From Nitrospiria bacterium (GTDB lineage: Bacteria > Nitrospirota > UBA9217), in contig CAKKRC010000074.1 in NCBI GenBank assembly GCA_919902495.1, positions 1 to 39,668 on the forward strand: 39,668 nucleotides of DNA, in the 5' to 3' direction. Under the pieces are notes generated by a model. The model made no database searches. It had not been told where the DNA came from and was given only the letters and a program-made list of their open reading frames with translations. Position numbers and translations under genes: made by a program. Positions 17,165-25,233 of the stretch are shown piece by piece (position 1 is the stretch's first letter; the number at the start of each line of letters is the position of its first letter).

Positions 17165-18094
17165 ATGCCGAAGATAGTAACCGCATTCCTGCTCGCCCTG
17201 CTCGTTGCTGCGCTTTCCGGCTGCAGTCGAACGGACCAGGAGCGGGCTCACGGTCAGAAACCTACAGATCTTTCCCAGCCACGACACTCCCTTCGCATCG
17301 GCCTGATCCCCGAGCAGAACATCTTTAACCAGATGGAGCGGTACGAGCCGCTGGCACAGTATCTTTCCAAAAAACTTGGTGTGGATATCCAATTCACTAT
17401 TCTATTGCGATACGGCAACATCATTGATAACTTTGTCGCTGATGGCCTGGATGGGGCGTTCTTCGGCAGTTTCACCTATGCGCTAGCACATGAAAAGATA
17501 AAAGTGCGGGTCGTTGTCCGGCCTGAATATCCCGACGGTCATTCGACCTATTATGGCATGATCATCGTCCGGAAGGACAGCGGGATCCGTACGGTCAAGG
17601 ATATGCGCGGGAAAAGGTTCGTATTCGTTGACAAGGCCACGACGGCCGGCTATCTCCTTCCCTACGCCTACTTCAAAAGCCATGCTATCGATCATCATAC
17701 CTATCTTCGAGAGAGCTATTTCGCCGGAACGCATGAAAATGTTGTCATGGACGTGCTGGACCGGAAGGCTGACATCGGGGCGATAAAGAACACAGTATTC
17801 GCCTTGCTTGCGGCAAAGAATAAACGCATTGCTCAGGAACTGATGATGCTTGAACGATCGCCAGACGTGCCCGAGAACGCACTCGCTTTTCGCAAAGACC
17901 TGGATCCGAAGCTCGTTCAGGACATCAGAACGGCGCTGCTCCGCATGCATGAGGATATCGAGGGCGCAGAGCTGATCAAGGCGTTCGGCGCGAAACGGTT
18001 CATCGAGACCACGGATAATGACTATCTGCCAGTTTACCGGTATGCACGCCAGGCCGGCATCAAACTCTCTTCATACGACTATCTGAACGACTGA
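17165..18094 (+). CDS. PhnD-type phosphate/phosphite/phosphonate-binding-like lipoprotein
   Basis: 309 residues with a lipoprotein signal ending in LLVAALSGCSRT (lipobox LSGC, Cys at about 20). The mature part has the PhnD-like binding-protein signature: LRIGLIPEQNIFNQMERYEPLAQYL at the start of lobe 1, DGAFFGSFTYALAHE, STYYGMIIVRKDSGI, then the hinge and lobe 2 (MRGKRFVFVDKATTAGYLLPYAYF). PhnD-like proteins bind small oxyanions or related ligands for ABC import. Here no permease or ATPase gene is adjacent. The stop overlaps the start of a sensor kinase by one base, so the protein more likely presents ligand to the kinase than feeds a transporter; this is inference from context. The ribosome-binding site is weak (AGGA). 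Confidence 0.85.
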   Translation: MPKIVTAFLLALLVAALSGCSRTDQERAHGQKPTDLSQPRHSLRIGLIPEQNIFNQMERYEPLAQYLSKKLGVDIQFTILLRYGNIIDNFVADGLDGAFFGSFTYALAHEKIKVRVVVRPEYPDGHSTYYGMIIVRKDSGIRTVKDMRGKRFVFVDKATTAGYLLPYAYFKSHAIDHHTYLRESYFAGTHENVVMDVLDRKADIGAIKNTVFALLAAKNKRIAQELMMLERSPDVPENALAFRKDLDPKLVQDIRTALLRMHEDIEGAELIKAFGAKRFIETTDNDYLPVYRYARQAGIKLSSYDYLND

Positions 18095-19551
18095 TGAAAC
18101 GAAAGATCATAATAGGATTGATGATATTTTTTCTCGTGTTCATATCGAGCGGGTTCTATATCATAACGAACATCGAAAAGGTCACCTCTTCGCTCGATGG
18201 ACTCATCCTGCTGCATCAGGTCGAAATTATCCGGGAGCGCCTGCTGGTCGAGCTCAAGCGGACGCAGCTTGACCTCCAGCTCAGAAACACCCAGCATGCG
18301 CGAAGCGGCGACACGATAGTAACTCACGTCAAGGCGCTCAGCGATCTTGTCAATGTATGTTTTGAATGCCACCACACGGCGCAGGTAACGGCCAGGCTTG
18401 ATTCCCTGCAGACGAGCATCGATGCATACAAGAACGCATTAAGCAGGGTGTTCACCATGCGCGCGAACAAGCAACGGCTTGTCAGCGAGCAGGAAAACGC
18501 ATTCGAGATCAGCTCGGAAATCGTCGCTGAGGTCATCAATATCAACGACCTGACGACGAAAAAGCTGCGGTCAAGCACGACTGCGGCGCTCGACGATACC
18601 AGAAATATGAAGGTCTTCTTATATACCATTCTGATCACCGCTCCTGTCTCTGCGCTCGTTCTGTCCCTCCTGTTCCTGCGCTGGTTCACGAGGCCTGTGT
18701 CGGTCCTCGTACACGCGATCCGACAGCTCCGGTCCGGGGATCTTTCTTATCGTATCGACGGACTTCACGATGAGTATATCGAGGTCGCTGACTCGTTCAA
18801 CACGATGGCAGTCTCCCTGAAGGAGCACTATGACCGGATGCAGTGGGCCGAGCAGGTTGTTATCCTGGGAGAACTTGCCGGCGGCCTTGCACACGAGATC
18901 AAGAACCCTCTCGCCGGCGTCAAGGCTTCCATGGAGATTCTTTCCACGGATCCGGCCGTTTCCGAGGAGAACAAGGACGTGCTCACGAAGGCAGCCGAAC
19001 AGGTCAAACGCATGGAAGCGCTCATAAAGAGCTTCATGAACTTTGCCCGTCCCCCGGCACCGCAGCTCGCTGACACCAATATTCATGCGGTCCTGGAATC
19101 CACCCTGGCACTGGCACAGCGGCACCCCCTTTTCGGAAAGAGCCGGGTGGGCAGGATAACGGTTGTCAAGAACTTTGACGACCAGTTGCCGAGCATACTC
19201 GCTGATCCCGCACAGATGCAACAGGTGTTCCTGAACCTGCTTCTGAACGCTGCCGATGAAATGCCCGATGGCGGCACGATCACGATCACGACCCAGTTCG
19301 AATCTGAGATGGAATGCCTGACGATACGGATCAGGGATACAGGAAAGGGGGTTGACGACGGCCTCCGGGAGAAGATCTTTCAACCGTTCTTTACGACAAA
19401 AGCAAAAGGGACCGGCTTGGGCCTGTCCATATCAAAGCGGCTCGTCGAGCAGCAGGGGGGCGGCATTCGGATCGAAAACCACAATGGCAATGGTGTTTCA
19501 TTCATCATAGCCTTCCCGCTATTTACTCGAACGGAGGTTCCGGTCCCATGA
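18094..19551 (+). CDS. sensor histidine kinase with periplasmic CxxCH haem motif, HAMP, HisKA and HATPase
   Basis: 485 residues. TM1 spans about 6-25 and TM2 about 173-197. The periplasmic helical domain between them contains NVCFECHHT (Cys89, Cys92, His93), a c-type haem attachment motif. HAMP follows at about 197-250 (RPVSVLVHAIRQLRSGDLSY), then HisKA with His267 in GLAHEIKNPLAGVKASMEI, an N-box (FLNLLLNAADEMPDGG), G1 (DTGKGVDDG), F-box (IFQPFFTTK) and G2 (GTGLGLSISK). It is a complete NtrB-like kinase. A covalently bound haem would make it a candidate redox, NO or CO sensor. The gene overlaps the upstream binding-protein gene by one base and the downstream regulator by four, so the three are translationally coupled. 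Confidence 0.92.
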   Translation: MKRKIIIGLMIFFLVFISSGFYIITNIEKVTSSLDGLILLHQVEIIRERLLVELKRTQLDLQLRNTQHARSGDTIVTHVKALSDLVNVCFECHHTAQVTARLDSLQTSIDAYKNALSRVFTMRANKQRLVSEQENAFEISSEIVAEVININDLTTKKLRSSTTAALDDTRNMKVFLYTILITAPVSALVLSLLFLRWFTRPVSVLVHAIRQLRSGDLSYRIDGLHDEYIEVADSFNTMAVSLKEHYDRMQWAEQVVILGELAGGLAHEIKNPLAGVKASMEILSTDPAVSEENKDVLTKAAEQVKRMEALIKSFMNFARPPAPQLADTNIHAVLESTLALAQRHPLFGKSRVGRITVVKNFDDQLPSILADPAQMQQVFLNLLLNAADEMPDGGTITITTQFESEMECLTIRIRDTGKGVDDGLREKIFQPFFTTKAKGTGLGLSISKRLVEQQGGGIRIENHNGNGVSFIIAFPLFTRTEVPVP

Positions 19552-20939
19552 GAGTCCTGCCAAGGATACTGATCGTTGACGACGATGAGCTCATTGTCAC
19601 GACGATCACGCGATCGCTCCAGAGGGAAGGATATGATGTTCGTTCTGAGAATAGTGCCCTGCGGGTGGTGGAGGCGATCAGAAGCTGGTCTCCCTGCGTT
19701 GTACTCCTGGATATCCGACTTCCGGAACGCAGCGGCATCGAGGTCCTCGAAGATATCGTGCGTAACGAGCTGCGCACGCAGGTCATCATGCTTACGGCAG
19801 ACGATACTGCGGAGACTGCAGTGAAGGCCATGAAGCTAGGTGCGGCGGATTACATGACAAAACCGTTCAACCTCGATGAGATCATCATCGTCGTGCGAAA
19901 CCACGTCGCCAAGGAAAACCTGAGCCGAGAGGTCGATTACCTTCGCAAGGTCGCCGGGGAGCGGTTCGATCGTCAGATGATCGGCAAATCCGACGCACTT
20001 ACTGAATTGAGGGCGGAGCTGGATAAGATCGCCAGGGCCCACGTGTCGAGCGTCTTGATCACGGGAGAAAGCGGAACCGGCAAGGAACTGGTCGCCCGCT
20101 ACCTGCACCAGGTCATGTTCGGTGAAGCGTCATCGCGTACCGTACCGTTCATCGGGGTGAACTGCGCTGCGTTGCCGGAGAACCTGCTCGAAAGCGAGCT
20201 GTTCGGCCATGAGCGTGGAGCGTTCACTGATGCAAAGTCCGACAAAAAAGGCGTGTTCGAGCTGGCAAACGGGGGTGTGATCCTGCTGGACGAGATCGGG
20301 GAGATGGACCCGAGACTGCAGGCCAAGCTGCTGCGGGTCCTTGAAGAGCGCGTCGTCCACAGGGTCGGCGGTCGCGAGGATATTCCCGTCGATGTGACGG
20401 TCATTGCCACAACAAACAAGAACCTGGCAAAAGCGGGTTCTCGCGGTGAATTCCGCACCGACTTGTTTTTCCGTCTTAGTAATTTTTATGTGCATGTTCC
20501 TCCGCTGCGTGAGCGGCGGGTTGACATCCCCATACTGGCTGACTACTTTCTCTCGTTATTTGCAACCAGGTACAATAATAAGTTCATGAAGCGATTTTCC
20601 CCGGATGCCCTGCACATCCTGTCCGAATACGATTGGCCGGGCAATATCCGCGAACTGAGAAATGTTGTGGAGCGATTTGTCGTACTGGAGAGCGAGGAGG
20701 AGATCGTTCCTTCGATGCTTCCGGAATGGATGCTGAGGCAGAAAGTGGCTGCGGGCGGTTCGGGATATAACGGTGAGTTCACGCTTCCTGAGAAAGGGGT
20801 GTCGATCGACGATCTTGAACGAAACCTTCTCCAGCAGGCCCTTGAGCGGACCAACCACAACAAGGCGCAGGCTGCAAAGCTCCTTCATCTTAGCTACGAC
20901 ACGCTGCGCTACCAGGTCAAGAAGCATGGGCTGGAATAA
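19548..20939 (+). CDS. sigma54-dependent NtrC-family response regulator
   Basis: 463 residues. The receiver (1-120) has DDD at 11-13, phospho-acceptor Asp55 and Lys in TKPF. The AAA+ domain (about 143-380) has Walker A GESGTGKE (173-180), Walker B GVILLDEIGE (243-252) and the sigma54-contact loop as ERGAFTDA instead of GAFTGA, a variant I know from other members of the family. The Fis-type helix-turn-helix lies at the end (NKAQAAKLLHLSYDTLRYQV). It activates RNA polymerase holding sigma54 from upstream enhancers when phosphorylated, presumably by the haem-motif kinase whose stop it overlaps. Two sigma54-type promoters follow in the window, at 21920 and 27331, and are natural candidate targets. 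Confidence 0.95.
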   Translation: MRVLPRILIVDDDELIVTTITRSLQREGYDVRSENSALRVVEAIRSWSPCVVLLDIRLPERSGIEVLEDIVRNELRTQVIMLTADDTAETAVKAMKLGAADYMTKPFNLDEIIIVVRNHVAKENLSREVDYLRKVAGERFDRQMIGKSDALTELRAELDKIARAHVSSVLITGESGTGKELVARYLHQVMFGEASSRTVPFIGVNCAALPENLLESELFGHERGAFTDAKSDKKGVFELANGGVILLDEIGEMDPRLQAKLLRVLEERVVHRVGGREDIPVDVTVIATTNKNLAKAGSRGEFRTDLFFRLSNFYVHVPPLRERRVDIPILADYFLSLFATRYNNKFMKRFSPDALHILSEYDWPGNIRELRNVVERFVVLESEEEIVPSMLPEWMLRQKVAAGGSGYNGEFTLPEKGVSIDDLERNLLQQALERTNHNKAQAAKLLHLSYDTLRYQVKKHGLE

Positions 20940-20966
20940 AGAGAACAGCGGGCTTGACCGGCCTGA

Positions 20967-21653
20967 TCAATGTTCACTGAACTGCACGCCGATCTGGTAG
21001 GACCCCTGCGGCTGTGTTGATGCCATCCATCGCACGACCCCAAGATTGATGACATCCCCGTCGAAAAGCGTTAGAAGACAGCCAGGCGACACTGGCTGTG
21101 TCGTGATGAGTCTCATCCCAGAATCGCTGACATCCTTGAGTGCCGCCTCGATATTGACCGCATCCCTATCACCGTCAAAAGCCATTGTCGAGCACATGAC
21201 GATCTTGCTGGATTCATGGCGTTCATGCCGTCTCCGTTCCTGGGTAGAAGGGCGTCGAACGTACGGATGCTGTGCGATGCGTGATGCCGTATCGTGACGC
21301 GTCATGATGAGATTAACGATGTATTTTGCATGATCCAGGTCAAAGGGCTTCTCCAGGAACATGACAGCGTACTTGCGTACCATATCACTCGTCTGCCGAT
21401 CCATTATGTCACCCGACATGACGATGACCTTCGTATCCGGATTCACGCTGCCGAGGGCCCGCAAAATCTCAACACCTCCCATGTCGGGAAGATGTAGATC
21501 GAGAAAACAGACATCGAACCGCTCTTCTTTGATCGCCTGCAAGGCCTCCTCGCCGGTCCCCGCAGTTCTTATCGATATGTTCGCGCCTCTGAACGTCATG
21601 GTAAGCGAATAACGGATAAGATTCTCATCATCGACGACCAGGATCTTGAACAT
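20967..21653 (-). CDS. response regulator with C-terminal PilZ domain
   Basis: 228 residues. The start at 21653 gives a canonical receiver opening (MFKILVVDDENLIRYSL), and GAGGTG lies just upstream. The receiver spans 1-120 with Asp52 in FLDLHLPDMGG, Ser80 and Lys102 (LEKPF). The PilZ domain spans about 138-228 and has both c-di-GMP contacts: the RxxxR motif in ERRRHERHE (about 141-145) and DxSxxG in DVSDSGM (174-179). The protein can therefore combine a phosphorylation input with c-di-GMP binding. No DNA-binding domain is present, so output is probably by protein contact. It converges on the NtrC-type gene with a 27-base gap. No partner kinase is adjacent on the same strand. Confidence 0.9.
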   Translation of the reverse strand: MFKILVVDDENLIRYSLTMTFRGANISIRTAGTGEEALQAIKEERFDVCFLDLHLPDMGGVEILRALGSVNPDTKVIVMSGDIMDRQTSDMVRKYAVMFLEKPFDLDHAKYIVNLIMTRHDTASRIAQHPYVRRPSTQERRRHERHESSKIVMCSTMAFDGDRDAVNIEAALKDVSDSGMRLITTQPVSPGCLLTLFDGDVINLGVVRWMASTQPQGSYQIGVQFSEH

Positions 21654-21919
21654 AAGCGGCACCTCGCGCGTTCGCGTTAGATGGGAATGCCAGTTGAACC
21701 CTCTTGCAATAATAGTCATAGCAAGTATCGTACCATGCATCGTACCACCCCAGAAACGCGGTTTATCCCGAGATTTCAACTACCGTACGCAACGGTATGC
21801 AGATTGCCGTGATCTGCAGAGCGGTGAAAATACCATGTTGAACTGGTGATATCAGCAGAGTGATGCCGAACCGCGTGCGCTAATACGCCGATTTATCTGC
21901 TTTACGGACAACATGCGAG

Positions 21920-21935
21920 TGGCATGTTCATTGCA
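21920..21935 (+). promoter_or_regulatory. sigma54 (-24/-12) type promoter for the TPR/TMTC operon
   Basis: TGGCATGTTCATTGCA matches the -24/-12 consensus TGGCACGnnnnTTGCA at all fixed positions except T for C. The GG (21921-21922) to GC (21933-21934) distance is the required 12 bases. Transcription would start near 21946, leaving a leader of about 255 bases before ATG 22201. An NtrC-family activator gene ends 980 bases upstream. Confidence 0.65.
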
Positions 21936-21975
21936 TTGACAGGTATGATGCCAGTAAATCCCTGCGAATTGGAAT

Positions 21976-22056
21976 CCCCCGGCTCCCGCCGGGGGAGGAA
22001 TGCGGAATTCGCGGGAGGTCGCGTTCTTGAAGGGAGCCACCGGCTCCTGCCGGTGG
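21976..22056. repeat. pair of related REP-like hairpins
   Basis: Hairpin 1 (21976-21995): CCCCCGGC-TCCC-GCCGGGGG. Hairpin 2 (22037-22056): CCACCGGC-TCCT-GCCGGTGG. Both have perfect 8-base stems and the same CCGGC-TCCY-GCCGG core, and lie about 40 bases apart in the same orientation. They look like a REP-type doublet, or structured elements of the leader. Confidence 0.65.
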
Positions 22057-22200
22057 GGGCTCCACTGCGGCAAACGGGATATCCAGCGGAAAAGACGTGA
22101 AACAGAATGTTATGTTCACACGCAATGAACGAACTGCGCTCATCTGTGCAGGTCGGATGCAGCGGATCGTCCACCTGTACTGCATCAAGGAGAACCGGCA

Positions 22201-23058
22201 ATGAGTTCCAGCAGAAGAATGGTGAATAGCGACCTGACGCGCGCTGCCGCGATGATCGGGATATTTCTTGCATTCAGCACGGCAGCGTTCCTGATGAATA
22301 TCGTTCTGCAGGATGCGGTGCAGCTCTGGCGTGCTGTTGTCATCAAAATGCCGGAGACTGCCAGCCCGCACAGCAACCTTGTCGCTCGGTATGCGCAACC
22401 GGAGCAGTATGAACAGGCAAATCGGGCATTGCAGCTGAAGAACGGTATTCGGCCGGACCATCCCCAGACACACGATGACCTCAGGATGGGATCCCGCAAT
22501 TTGGAAACGAAACATCGTGATGTTCAAAAGTACCCGCAGGTCTCGAGAAGTGCTCCCGATCATCCGAAGACATATTACGATCATGCCCGCATGTACGGTG
22601 GACTGAGGGAATACTCGGATGTGCAGAACGAACTGCGCACGGCCGTCGGGACTGACGATGATACTGTCCTGGCCCGGTTTTGCCTGGGTGTCATCTATGC
22701 GAAAAGAGGAAAGTATGAGCAGGCCATGGCCGAGTTTGATGCAGTGATGCGCATCATGCCCGATGAACCTGCGGTCTTTTATAACAAAGGTATCGTCCAT
22801 GAACTGCAGGGACGGCAGAACGATGCGGTCAGTGATTATGAGAACGCGATCAAGAGAAACCCGTACTATTTCGAAGCGTATATCAATCTCGGTTCTCTGT
22901 ACGCCAAGTGGGGCCGTTATGCTGATGCTGCAAAGGTCTATCAGAAAGTACTGGACATCGATCCCAGCCATGCGATTGCCCGGCATAATCTCAGATGGAT
23001 CGAGGAGAAGCGCGGCAGAACTTCGGAAGGACCACGGCAGGCGATGACGGCCAGGTGA
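22201..23058 (+). CDS. TPR protein with N-terminal membrane anchor
   Basis: 285 residues. One hydrophobic segment lies at about 14-36 (AAAMIGIFLAFSTAAFLMNIVL). The C-terminal half holds clear tetratricopeptide repeats: LARFCLGVIYAKRGKYEQA, AVFYNKGIVHELQGRQNDAV and AYINLGSLYAKWGRYADAA. The segment about 55-150 looks like worn TPR units (YAQPEQYEQANRALQL). TPR arrays are protein-binding scaffolds. The gene lies 50 bases before two TMTC-like genes with TPRs of the same type, and all three probably share the sigma54-type promoter. It starts at ATG 22201, where AAGGAG (22190-22195 region) is close by. The partner is unknown. Confidence 0.85.
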   Translation: MSSSRRMVNSDLTRAAAMIGIFLAFSTAAFLMNIVLQDAVQLWRAVVIKMPETASPHSNLVARYAQPEQYEQANRALQLKNGIRPDHPQTHDDLRMGSRNLETKHRDVQKYPQVSRSAPDHPKTYYDHARMYGGLREYSDVQNELRTAVGTDDDTVLARFCLGVIYAKRGKYEQAMAEFDAVMRIMPDEPAVFYNKGIVHELQGRQNDAVSDYENAIKRNPYYFEAYINLGSLYAKWGRYADAAKVYQKVLDIDPSHAIARHNLRWIEEKRGRTSEGPRQAMTAR

Positions 23059-23108
23059 CGTGAACCAGGACACGGTCCAGATCGGATCCCGACCAGGGAG
23101 TTCAGTTG

Positions 23109-25214
23109 ATGCCATTGACGGGCAAGGTTGACCGACCGGGGAGGGGACGGATGAAAAATGGCACAGTTGTCATACCTGCGCTTCTCATCATCTTGCTTTG
23201 TCTCGTTACCTATTCCAACACATATCAGGTCCCGTTCCAGTTCGACGATCCCTCCAACATCAGTGAAAATAGTATTGTCCGGGATCTTCAAGCGTTCGCC
23301 TCTGCAAGCACCCTTAGCAAGCCGCGTTCGATCGCGTATCTTTCTTTTGCTTTGAATTATCGTCTGCATGGGACCCGCGTTCCCGGCTATCACGTGGTCA
23401 ACCTTACGGTCCATATTGGTGCTTCCCTGCTGGTATACGGGATCGTAATGCTGCTGTTCAGGACGCCGGTCATGCGTCAGAGCACGCTGCAGCACCGGGC
23501 GAAATGGATAGCGTTGTTCTCGGCCCTCTTGTTTGCAGCGCATCCCGTGCAGACCCAGGCGGTGACCTACATAGTCCAGCGCATGGCATCGCTGGCCGCT
23601 CTTCTGTACCTGGCTAGTTTTGCGTCTTATCTTAAGTCCCGTATGCCTCTGGGCGGCTCTGAAAGGGCGGTCATTCATCCTTTCTGGTACGGCCTGTCGA
23701 TCCTGACAGCCGTCCTGGCGATGAAGACCAAGGAGATCGCCTTCACGCTCCCGGTCATTATCGTTTTCGCAGAGCTTCTGTTCTTCAAGGACCGTCCTTT
23801 GAAGCGTGTGATGGTGCTGGTCCCTGTTCTCGTAACCCTGTTCATCATTCCTTTCGGCATGATCACCGCGGCTGGATCAACTGGTGATATGGTCAGTGAC
23901 GTGAGCGGCGCCATGCGCCTGCAGACGGACATGAGCCGAAAGGAATACCTGTTCACAGAGATCGCCGTCGTTGCCACCTATCTGCGGTTGCTGTTCTACC
24001 CGGCAGGCCAGAACCTCGATCATGACTATCCGACCTATCATTCATTCTTTGTTCCAGAGGTTATCCTGTCGTTTCTGCTTCTCGCGCTTCTAGCAGGGGC
24101 CGCCGTTGTTATGCTGTACCGGGACTACCGGACCTCCCGTCCCGGTACGCTGACTGCGTTCGGGACACTCTTTTTTTTCATCACGCTGTTGGTCGAGTCG
24201 AGCATCATGCCTATCGCTGACGTGATCTTCGAACACCGTCTGTATCTGCCGTCCATGGGCATTTTCATCGCGGTCACCAGTGCGCTCTGGGCCGCTGCAG
24301 ACCGGATCCACTCCAGGTGGGCGTTGGCTGAGAGGCTGGTGCTGACAGTTCTTACGATCGCAGTTCTGTCGTCCGCCAGCCTGGCATACGCGAGAAATAC
24401 GGTATGGCAGAGCGAGGTGAAGCTCTGGATGGATGTGGTCCAAAAGAGTCCGATGAAGGCGCGAGCGTACAACGGCCTTGGATTGGCGTTCTATCATCTG
24501 CAGGAATATGAACGGGCAATGGCAGAATTATCAAAGGCGATCACACTGCATCCGACCTATGCAGTGGCATTCAATAATCTCGGCAACACCCTGCACGCGT
24601 ATGGACGCATTGAACGGGCTATCGATATGCAAACCAGGGCGATAGAACTGGACGGAAGCAATTTGGTCTTTTACGACAACCGGGGGCTTTCCTATGCCGC
24701 CCTGGGGGACCATGACAGGGCGATCGATGACCATCTCAAGGCGATCGATCTCGATCCCACGTATGCGAAAGCGCGGCATAACCTGGGTTTTGCCCTGTAT
24801 GCCGCAGGCCGGTACGCACGGGCCCAGGAAGAGTATTCCCGCGCGGTTGAACTTGATCCCGGCAACGCGATATTTTACTACAACCGCGCGCTTTGCTATG
24901 CGGCAACCGGTGACCACGCGAAATCGTTGGAAGACTACAACAAAGGGATCGCGATAGCGCCCGATACGGTAGAACTGTACAACGGAAGGGGAGCGGTGTA
25001 TGGAACACTGGGACGCTATGATGAGGCGATCGCTGACTTCACGACCGCGTTGGACCGAAGGCCCAACTATGCTCTCTCGTATCTGAACCGTGGCATTTTG
25101 TTCGCCCGTGCAGGCCGCCGGGGCCCTGCATTGTCTGATTTCCAACAGGCCTGCGAGCGCGGGATCAAGGAAGGGTGCCGCAATCTCGAGAACAGTTCCG
25201 CCCCGGGGCGATAG
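23109..25214 (+). CDS. TMTC-like polytopic membrane protein with TPR array (putative GT-C glycosyltransferase)
   Basis: 701 residues from ATG 23109 (AGGGAG eight bases upstream). A second start, ATG 23151, has an even stronger GGGGAGGGG site and removes only 14 residues ahead of the first membrane helix. About ten membrane segments fill residues 15-420. The first extracytoplasmic loop has an acidic pair (FQFDDPSNISEN), and later comes AAHPVQTQAVTYIVQRMA, both typical of the TMTC/DUF1736 branch of GT-C enzymes. The C-terminus (about 430-695) carries seven or so TPRs (for example AYNGLGLAFYHLQEYERA). Eukaryotic TMTC proteins transfer mannose to protein Ser/Thr. A protein-glycosylation role here is plausible but unproven. 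Confidence 0.85.
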   Translation: MPLTGKVDRPGRGRMKNGTVVIPALLIILLCLVTYSNTYQVPFQFDDPSNISENSIVRDLQAFASASTLSKPRSIAYLSFALNYRLHGTRVPGYHVVNLTVHIGASLLVYGIVMLLFRTPVMRQSTLQHRAKWIALFSALLFAAHPVQTQAVTYIVQRMASLAALLYLASFASYLKSRMPLGGSERAVIHPFWYGLSILTAVLAMKTKEIAFTLPVIIVFAELLFFKDRPLKRVMVLVPVLVTLFIIPFGMITAAGSTGDMVSDVSGAMRLQTDMSRKEYLFTEIAVVATYLRLLFYPAGQNLDHDYPTYHSFFVPEVILSFLLLALLAGAAVVMLYRDYRTSRPGTLTAFGTLFFFITLLVESSIMPIADVIFEHRLYLPSMGIFIAVTSALWAAADRIHSRWALAERLVLTVLTIAVLSSASLAYARNTVWQSEVKLWMDVVQKSPMKARAYNGLGLAFYHLQEYERAMAELSKAITLHPTYAVAFNNLGNTLHAYGRIERAIDMQTRAIELDGSNLVFYDNRGLSYAALGDHDRAIDDHLKAIDLDPTYAKARHNLGFALYAAGRYARAQEEYSRAVELDPGNAIFYYNRALCYAATGDHAKSLEDYNKGIAIAPDTVELYNGRGAVYGTLGRYDEAIADFTTALDRRPNYALSYLNRGILFARAGRRGPALSDFQQACERGIKEGCRNLENSSAPGR

Positions 25215-25233
25215 CTCATCAAAGAGACCGAAT

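Larger units (their letters stand above)
21654..22200. other. 547-base divergent intergenic region: sigma54-type promoter and leader with two hairpins
   Basis: This region separates the minus-strand receiver-PilZ gene from the plus-strand TPR operon. It holds a sigma54-type promoter at 21920-21935 and a long leader of about 255 bases containing two matched hairpins (21976-21995 and 22037-22056). I see no ORF of coding quality. No clear promoter for the PilZ gene was found in the part upstream of it. Confidence 0.6.

Noticed and set aside
20217-20234. GAFTDA instead of GAFTGA as evidence of a non-sigma54 regulator
   Set aside because: The variant is familiar in active NtrC-family proteins, and the Walker motifs and Fis-type helix-turn-helix are intact.
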